DNA from: UBA1140 sp964573285
GTDB taxonomy: Bacteria > Campylobacterota > Campylobacteria > Campylobacterales > Sulfurovaceae
NCBI GenBank assembly: GCA_964573285.1
Contig: CAZNJD010000075.1
Location: 1-19,389, forward strand
DNA length: 19,389 nucleotides
Reading direction: 5' to 3'
The translations under genes and the position numbers were made by a program. The first letter of the stretch is position 1, and each line of letters starts with the position of its first letter. The notes under the pieces were generated by a model. That model was not told the DNA's origin. It did not search any database and saw only the letters and a program-made list of their open reading frames with translations. Below are positions 14,888 to 19,389 of the stretch, piece after piece.

Positions 14888-15933
14888 TGAGTAAAATTTT
14901 TGTAGATGCCTGTTTAGGCAAAGAGACCCCATACACACCAGTATGGATGATGAGACAAGCAGGACGATATTTGCCTGAATATATGGCAGTAAGAGCAGAG
15001 GCAGGGAACTTTTTGAACTTATGTCATGACCCCAAAAAAGCATGTGAAGTTACGCTACAACCTGTAGATATAGTAGGTGTAGATGCAGCTATTTTATTCT
15101 CTGATATATTAGTTATTCCTGATGAGATGGGTATGGATTTAGAGTTTATCAAAGGTTTTGGGCCCAAATTTAATGACCCTATTAAATCGCAAGAAGATTT
15201 AGATAGACTTATTGGTGGTGAAGTAGCTGCTAGTAAGCTCACTTATGTATATGATGCTATTAAACTTATTAGAGAAGAGCTTGACCAAAGAGATGATAAT
15301 AAAGCATTAATTGGATTTTGTGGAGCTCCTTGGACTTTGGCTACTTATATGATAGAGGGTCAAGGGACTAAAACATATAATATTTGTAAAAAAATGATGT
15401 ACTCAAATCCTGAACTTTTACATAAAATATTAGCAAAAGTTACAGAAGTGGTCAAATATTACATGGAAAAACAGATAAACTCTGGTATAGATGTAGTACA
15501 AATCTTTGATAGCTGGGCTAGTGCAATAGAGCCGAGTAAATATAATGAGTTTAGTTGGAAATATATGGTAGAGATAGCTGATTATCTCAAATCAAAATAT
15601 CCCAACACTCCTATTATTATGTTTCCAAAAGGTGTTCCAGCATTTTTAGACCAAGTATATGGAAACTTTGATGTATTTGGTGTAGATTGGGGTACTCCTA
15701 TGGCATTAGCTAAAGAGAAATTAGGTGATAGATATGTACTTCAAGGAAATATGGAGCCATGCAGATTATATAGTAAAGAGGCAACAACAGAGTGTGTCGA
15801 GTCATTAGCACAGACTATGAGAGATGGACGACATATATTTAATCTAGGTCATGGGATATTGCCTGATGTTCCTGTAGAAAATGCTAAACATTTTGTTAGT
15901 GAGTGTCATAGAGTATCAAGAGTAATATTATAA
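14887..15933 (+). CDS. hemE: Uroporphyrinogen decarboxylase
   Basis: It decarboxylates the four acetate side chains of uroporphyrinogen III to give coproporphyrinogen III in heme synthesis, with no cofactor. The 348-residue cytoplasmic protein has the signature PVWMMRQAGRYLPEY (residues 18-32), which holds Arg23 and Arg27. It also has Asp73 in ILFSDILVIPDEMG, the central catalytic acid. GFCGAPWTLATYMIEG and the C-terminal FNLGHGILPD stretch are also typical. The start ATG overlaps the preceding stop by one base and is preceded by AAAGG. Two small oddities follow the stop: a perfect palindrome and a short coding-like remnant. Confidence 0.96.
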   Translation: MSKIFVDACLGKETPYTPVWMMRQAGRYLPEYMAVRAEAGNFLNLCHDPKKACEVTLQPVDIVGVDAAILFSDILVIPDEMGMDLEFIKGFGPKFNDPIKSQEDLDRLIGGEVAASKLTYVYDAIKLIREELDQRDDNKALIGFCGAPWTLATYMIEGQGTKTYNICKKMMYSNPELLHKILAKVTEVVKYYMEKQINSGIDVVQIFDSWASAIEPSKYNEFSWKYMVEIADYLKSKYPNTPIIMFPKGVPAFLDQVYGNFDVFGVDWGTPMALAKEKLGDRYVLQGNMEPCRLYSKEATTECVESLAQTMRDGRHIFNLGHGILPDVPVENAKHFVSECHRVSRVIL

Positions 15934-15936
15934 AAT

Positions 15937-15950
15937 CTATAAATTTATAG
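15937..15950. repeat. 14-base perfect palindrome after hemE
   Basis: CTATAAATTTATAG equals its own reverse complement and starts three bases after the hemE stop. It could be a protein-binding site or a chance AT-rich match; it has no loop for a good RNA hairpin and no following U-tract. Confidence 0.45.
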
Positions 15951-15955
15951 GAGTA

Positions 15956-16020
15956 ATGAAAAATTAATTGCTATTGAAGATAGTAAAGAAAAGCTTAATG
16001 AAGTTAGACAATTAAAATAA
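15956..16020 (+). pseudogene. Short coding-like remnant between hemE and metK
   Basis: AGGAG lies three bases before an ATG at 15956, but that frame stops after three codons (M-K-N). A different frame is open to TAA at 16018-16020 and reads EKLIAIEDSKEKLNEVRQLK from 15958, with ordinary-looking amino acid use. One extra A in the run at 15959-15963 would join the ATG to this frame. It may be the end of a decayed gene, but it is short enough to be chance. Confidence 0.25.
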
Positions 16021-16034
16021 AATATATTTTAAGA

Positions 16035-16062
16035 TACAATACGCATAATATTAAATATAGGA
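16035..16062 (+). promoter_or_regulatory. Putative metK -10 box and ribosome site
   Basis: TACAAT at 16035-16040 is the best -10 candidate, and AGGA at 16059-16062 is the ribosome site six bases before ATG 16069. No SAM-binding riboswitch-like structure is recognisable in the 48 bases between the preceding TAA and the start. Confidence 0.35.
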
Positions 16063-16068
16063 AAAAGT

Positions 16069-17268
16069 ATGTATCTATTCACAAGTGAAGTTGTAAGCCC
16101 AGGGCATCCTGATAAATGTGCTGATATTATTGCAGATAGTATCGTTGATAAATTGATAATAGGGGATAGTAAGTCGCGAGTTGCATCAGAAGTTTTTGTG
16201 GCAGGACGACATGTAATTATCGGTGGAGAGGTAACTTCAAGTACTAATCTAACCACAGAAGATTATGAAAAAATCGTACATGATGCACTAATAAAAATAG
16301 GTTATAATGGTAATCCATATTTCAGCAAAGAGGAGTGTTTGCATCCTGAAGATGTAGAGGTTCGAGTTCTTTTAAATGCTCAATCACCTGATATTAATCA
16401 AGGTGTTGACCAAGAAGATGGAGAGATAGGAGCTGGAGACCAAGGTATTATGTTTGGATACGCAGATATAGAGACCGAAAATTATATGCCAAGTGCTATT
16501 ACTTATGCACGAATGCTTATGGAAAAAGTATATGAGTATGCCAAAGCTAATCCATCAGAGCTTGGAATTGATATTAAGACACAAGTAACTATGGATTATG
16601 GAGTCAAAGATAACTTTGAAAATTGTAAACCTCAAAAAATTCATACTATAGTAGTATCAGCCCCATGTGTATCTAATATGAGTATAGATGAGGTTAGAAC
16701 ACTTATAGGTGGATTAATAGAAGAAGCAGGACTGCCAAAAGAGTTATATAAAAAAGAAGATTGTATTATTCATATAAATCCAACAGGTAAATATGTATCA
16801 CACTCATCACTTCATGACTCAGGACTTACTGGACGCAAACTTATAGTTGATAGTTTTGGAGGTTATTCACCAATTGGTGGAGGGGCTCAAAGTTCAAAAG
16901 ATTATACCAAAGTTGACCGTTCGGGATTATATGCTTCAAGATATATTGCCAAACATATTGTAGCATCAGGTTTAGCAAAAAAATGTGTAGTTCAAATATC
17001 TTATGCTATTGGAGTAGCTAGACCTACTTCTGTAGCAGTTGATAGTTATGGTACAGTAATAAATGGATTAGATGATGATAAGTTATCTAAATTTGTTATG
17101 GAGAATTTCCCATTAACTCCAAATTGGATTACAAAAAAGTTTAATTTAGATAAACCATCAGAAGATACATTTTTGTATGCAGATATTGCAGGTCGTGGAC
17201 AGGTAGGGCAGGGTGATTATCCTTGGGAACAACTTGATAGTCTAAAACTATTTGAAAAATTAAAATAG
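16069..17268 (+). CDS. metK: S-adenosylmethionine synthetase
   Basis: It makes S-adenosylmethionine from methionine and ATP, in the cytoplasm. At 399 residues it is the usual bacterial size. HPDK (13-16), the ATP-binding GAGDQGIMFGYA (121-132), the Asp-rich HINPTGKYVSHS (235-246) and ISYAIGVARPTSV are intact. The phosphate-binding stretch reads GGGAQSSKDYTKVDRS (271-285, approximate), where the commonest bacterial form is GGGAFSGKDP. I believe this is a clade variant and not damage. The ligase gene follows after five bases, so the two are probably co-transcribed even though they have no metabolic link. Confidence 0.96.
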   Translation: MYLFTSEVVSPGHPDKCADIIADSIVDKLIIGDSKSRVASEVFVAGRHVIIGGEVTSSTNLTTEDYEKIVHDALIKIGYNGNPYFSKEECLHPEDVEVRVLLNAQSPDINQGVDQEDGEIGAGDQGIMFGYADIETENYMPSAITYARMLMEKVYEYAKANPSELGIDIKTQVTMDYGVKDNFENCKPQKIHTIVVSAPCVSNMSIDEVRTLIGGLIEEAGLPKELYKKEDCIIHINPTGKYVSHSSLHDSGLTGRKLIVDSFGGYSPIGGGAQSSKDYTKVDRSGLYASRYIAKHIVASGLAKKCVVQISYAIGVARPTSVAVDSYGTVINGLDDDKLSKFVMENFPLTPNWITKKFNLDKPSEDTFLYADIAGRGQVGQGDYPWEQLDSLKLFEKLK

Positions 17269-17273
17269 TCTTT

Positions 17274-18074
17274 ATGATTAGATTTTTATGGTTAATTATA
17301 CCAGTTATATTATTAGCCGACAAACCTAATCTTTTACTGCTCAAAGTATATAAGGAGCAGAATATAACAGGTTGGGTAATGAGTGAAAAGCTTGATGGTA
17401 TCAGAGCTTATTGGAATGGGAAAAATCTAATAAGTAGAGGTGGCAAACTCATTTATGCTCCAAAATGGTTTACCAAAGATTATCCCTCTTTTCCAATAGA
17501 TGGTGAACTTTGGACAAAAAGAGCCGATTTTGAAAATATATCTTCTATTGTTCGAGATAAAACTCCATCTAATGGTTGGAAGAGTATAACATATAATATT
17601 TTTGAAGTCCCAAATGCCAAAGGTAATCTATGGCAAAGACTATCAAAAGTAAAGCCTTATAAGAGTAAAATTATAAAAATAATTCCACAAATTGAAGTAA
17701 AAAATAGAGCTAATCTTCAAAAATTCCTAAAAGAGATAGAAGCAAAAGGTGGAGAGGGTGTAGTGGTTCGTAACCCAAGGAGTCCATATATTGCCAAAAG
17801 AACAAGTAACGCACTTAAAGTAAAAAGTTTTTATGATACAGAGTGTAAAGTGACAAGATATATCAAGGGTAATGGAAAATTTAGGGATATGTTAGGCTCA
17901 TTAGAGTGTAAATTAGAAAATGGAACTCTATTTAAAATAGGTTCAGGCTTTACAAACCAAGAGAGAAAAAATCCTCCACCTATTGGTAGTATAATAACAT
18001 TTAAATATAAAGAGTTTACAAAATATGGGAAACCTAGATTTCCTGTGTTTTTGAGGATTAGAGAAATTAGATAA
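17274..18074 (+). CDS. Secreted minimal ATP-dependent DNA ligase (LigE-like)
   Basis: The 266-residue protein has a signal peptide (MIRFLWLIIPVILLA, cut before DKPN), so it is probably periplasmic. It is a two-domain minimal ligase. Motif I is EKLDGIR with the AMP-accepting Lys39. Motif III is PIDGELW, motif IV EGVVVRNP and motif V ALKVKSF. The OB-fold domain (about 185-266) follows. No DNA-binding N-terminal or LigD domains are present. This matches the Lig E class found in Gram-negative bacteria. Sealing DNA outside the cytoplasm is proposed to help natural transformation or extracellular DNA handling, an inference here. The start is five bases after metK with only a weak ribosome site, suggesting translational coupling. 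Confidence 0.92.
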   Translation: MIRFLWLIIPVILLADKPNLLLLKVYKEQNITGWVMSEKLDGIRAYWNGKNLISRGGKLIYAPKWFTKDYPSFPIDGELWTKRADFENISSIVRDKTPSNGWKSITYNIFEVPNAKGNLWQRLSKVKPYKSKIIKIIPQIEVKNRANLQKFLKEIEAKGGEGVVVRNPRSPYIAKRTSNALKVKSFYDTECKVTRYIKGNGKFRDMLGSLECKLENGTLFKIGSGFTNQERKNPPPIGSIITFKYKEFTKYGKPRFPVFLRIREIR

Positions 18075-18084
18075 GGAATAAAAA

Positions 18085-19077
18085 ATGTTCAATAATAAAA
18101 ATATATTAATAACAGGTGGAACAGGAAGCTTTGGGAAAAAATATACACAGATTATTTTAGAAAAATATAGACCAAATAAGATAATAATTTATAGTAGAGA
18201 TGAGCTAAAACAGTATGAGATGGCACAAGAGTTTAATAATTCATGTATGAGATATTTTATAGGTGATGTACGAGATAGTGATAGATTAAAAGAGGCAATG
18301 GATGGAGTTGATTTTGTAATCCATGCAGCAGCACTCAAACATGTGCCAGTAGCAGAGTATAACCCTATGGAGTGTATCAAGACCAATATTAATGGAGCAG
18401 AGAATGTAATAAAAGCTTCTATTGCTAATAATGTAGAAAAAGTAATTGCTCTCTCAACTGATAAAGCTGCAAATCCTGTTAATCTATATGGTGCAACCAA
18501 ATTAGCTTCAGATAAACTTTTTGTAGCTGCTAATAATATGGTAGGCAAAAGAAGAACTAGATTTGCAGTAGTTCGATATGGAAATGTAACAGGTAGTAGA
18601 GGAAGTGTTATCCCCTTTTTCAAAAAACTTCTTGAAAATGGAGCTACAGAGTTACCAATTACAGATGAAAAAATGACACGATTTTTAATAACTCTTGAAG
18701 ATGGTGTAAATTTTGTTCTTAAAAACTTTGAACGGATGTATGGAGGAGAGATTTTTATCCCTAAAATCCCATCTATGTATATGACAGAGTTAGCCAAAGC
18801 CTTAGCACCTAATATTCCACATAAAATTATAGGTATAAGACCAGGAGAGAAACTCCATGAGATAATGTGTCCTGCTGATGATTCTCACTTGACACTAGAG
18901 TTTGATGACCATTTTGTGATTAAACCTACTATTCAATTTACTGATATTGCTGATTTTTCTACTAATAGATTAGGAGAAAAGGGAGTACCTGTAAGACAAG
19001 GATTTGAATATAACTCTGGAAATAATACAGAGTGGTTAACTCACAAAGAGCTTTTAGAGATGATTAAGGATTTCTAA
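18085..19077 (+). CDS. pseB: UDP-GlcNAc 4,6-dehydratase (inverting), PseB
   Basis: First enzyme of CMP-pseudaminic acid synthesis: it converts UDP-GlcNAc to UDP-4-keto-6-deoxy-L-AltNAc with an NADP cofactor. The 330-residue short-chain dehydrogenase has the nucleotide-binding TGGTGSFG (10-17), STDKAANPVN with catalytic Asp126 and Lys127, and YGATK with Tyr135. PGEKLHE near residues 254-260 is typical of the family. AAGGAA (18073-18078) overlaps the ligase stop and gives a normal start. pseC begins directly after the stop, so this is the head of a pse operon. The product usually decorates flagellin in Campylobacterota, though capsule or LPS use is possible. No flagellin gene is in view. Confidence 0.95.
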   Translation: MFNNKNILITGGTGSFGKKYTQIILEKYRPNKIIIYSRDELKQYEMAQEFNNSCMRYFIGDVRDSDRLKEAMDGVDFVIHAAALKHVPVAEYNPMECIKTNINGAENVIKASIANNVEKVIALSTDKAANPVNLYGATKLASDKLFVAANNMVGKRRTRFAVVRYGNVTGSRGSVIPFFKKLLENGATELPITDEKMTRFLITLEDGVNFVLKNFERMYGGEIFIPKIPSMYMTELAKALAPNIPHKIIGIRPGEKLHEIMCPADDSHLTLEFDDHFVIKPTIQFTDIADFSTNRLGEKGVPVRQGFEYNSGNNTEWLTHKELLEMIKDF

Positions 19078-19389
19078 ATGAAATTTATCCCATATGGAAG
19101 ACAATATATAGAGCAAAATGATATAGATGCAGTAGTAGAGACGCTAAAATCAGAGTATCTAACCACTGGACCAAAAGTAAAAGAGTTTGAAGAGGTGATT
19201 GCCTCCTATTGTGGGGCTAAATATTGTGTAGCAGTAGCAAATGGAACAGGGGCTTTACATCTAGCATCACTTGTTTTATTGAATAAGGGTGATAGAGTAT
19301 TGACTACTCCAAACTCATTTTTAGCAACATCTAACTCAATTCTCTATGCAGGAGCAGAGCCTATATTTGTAGATATTGCAACTGATGGC
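19078..19389 (+). CDS. pseC: PLP-dependent aminotransferase PseC, N-terminal 104 codons (partial)
   Basis: PseC transaminates the PseB product (after epimerisation) to UDP-4-amino-4,6-dideoxy-L-AltNAc using PLP and glutamate. The visible part begins MKFIPYGRQYIEQNDIDAVV and contains the DegT/DnrJ/EryC1 aminotransferase N-terminal pattern with TTGPKVKEFE, ANGTGALHLA and TPNSFLATSNSI. The PLP lysine lies beyond the window. The ATG begins at the base after the pseB TAA, with no gap. Position after pseB makes the PseC assignment likely over other sugar aminotransferases. Confidence 0.88.
   Translation, partial: MKFIPYGRQYIEQNDIDAVVETLKSEYLTTGPKVKEFEEVIASYCGAKYCVAVANGTGALHLASLVLLNKGDRVLTTPNSFLATSNSILYAGAEPIFVDIATDG

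Noticed and set aside
18189..18797. Open frame of about 200 codons antisense to pseB
   Set aside because: It lies wholly inside pseB, which has all family motifs. The antisense product is a Ser/Leu-rich string with no recognisable domain and no ribosome site.

Overview
The window is an AT-rich, low-GC bacterial chromosome segment with densely packed housekeeping genes. GyrB, QueF, type-2 LeuC, GyrA (mature T86/D90 numbering), Asd, HemE, MetK, PseB and PseC all resemble Campylobacterota (epsilonproteobacterial) versions. The asd, UPF0114 membrane gene, hemE order and the pseudaminic-acid genes fit a Sulfurimonas/Sulfurovum/Arcobacter-like lineage. I cannot resolve the genus from sequence alone. 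No rRNA, tRNA, CRISPR array or transposase is visible.

Layout. 1-1497: the 3' part of gyrB, entered inside the last codons of a GyrB intein, followed by queF (7-deazaguanine/queuosine synthesis). 1619-4996: a membrane-anchored twin-LysM protein, leuC, and a secreted protein with a SPOR-like start, each with its own promoter-like sequence. 4993-9268, minus strand: a tight cluster of a putative 26-residue membrane peptide, an XpaC-family membrane protein, TelA, an SPFH protein with a C-terminal GYF_2-like domain, and a twin zinc-ribbon membrane protein. Its 3' end overlaps the stop codon of the converging gene. 9424-13260: a small thioredoxin-like protein, then gyrA interrupted by an in-frame 318-residue intein. 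13345-15933: asd, a UPF0114 membrane protein and hemE, closely packed. 16069-18074: metK and a secreted minimal ATP-dependent DNA ligase. 18085-19389: pseB and the start of pseC (flagellin-type glycan synthesis), running off the window.

Main points of interest. Both subunits of DNA gyrase carry inteins, so active gyrase should depend on two separate protein-splicing events. The two inteins have different C-terminal junctions: HN followed by Ser in GyrB, QN followed by Cys in GyrA. They therefore look like independent acquisitions. The GyrA intein keeps its splicing blocks, but its LAGLIDADG endonuclease region is short and has Asn where catalytic Asp is expected, suggesting a decayed homing endonuclease. 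The minus-strand XpaC/TelA/SPFH/zinc-ribbon cluster is a candidate membrane-stress module. It includes a previously easy-to-miss small membrane peptide and an SPFH protein that carries both a GYF_2-like domain and two proline-rich TPPPLP motifs.

No gap exceeds about 245 bases. The largest, 9180-9423, holds the putative small gene and divergent promoters.
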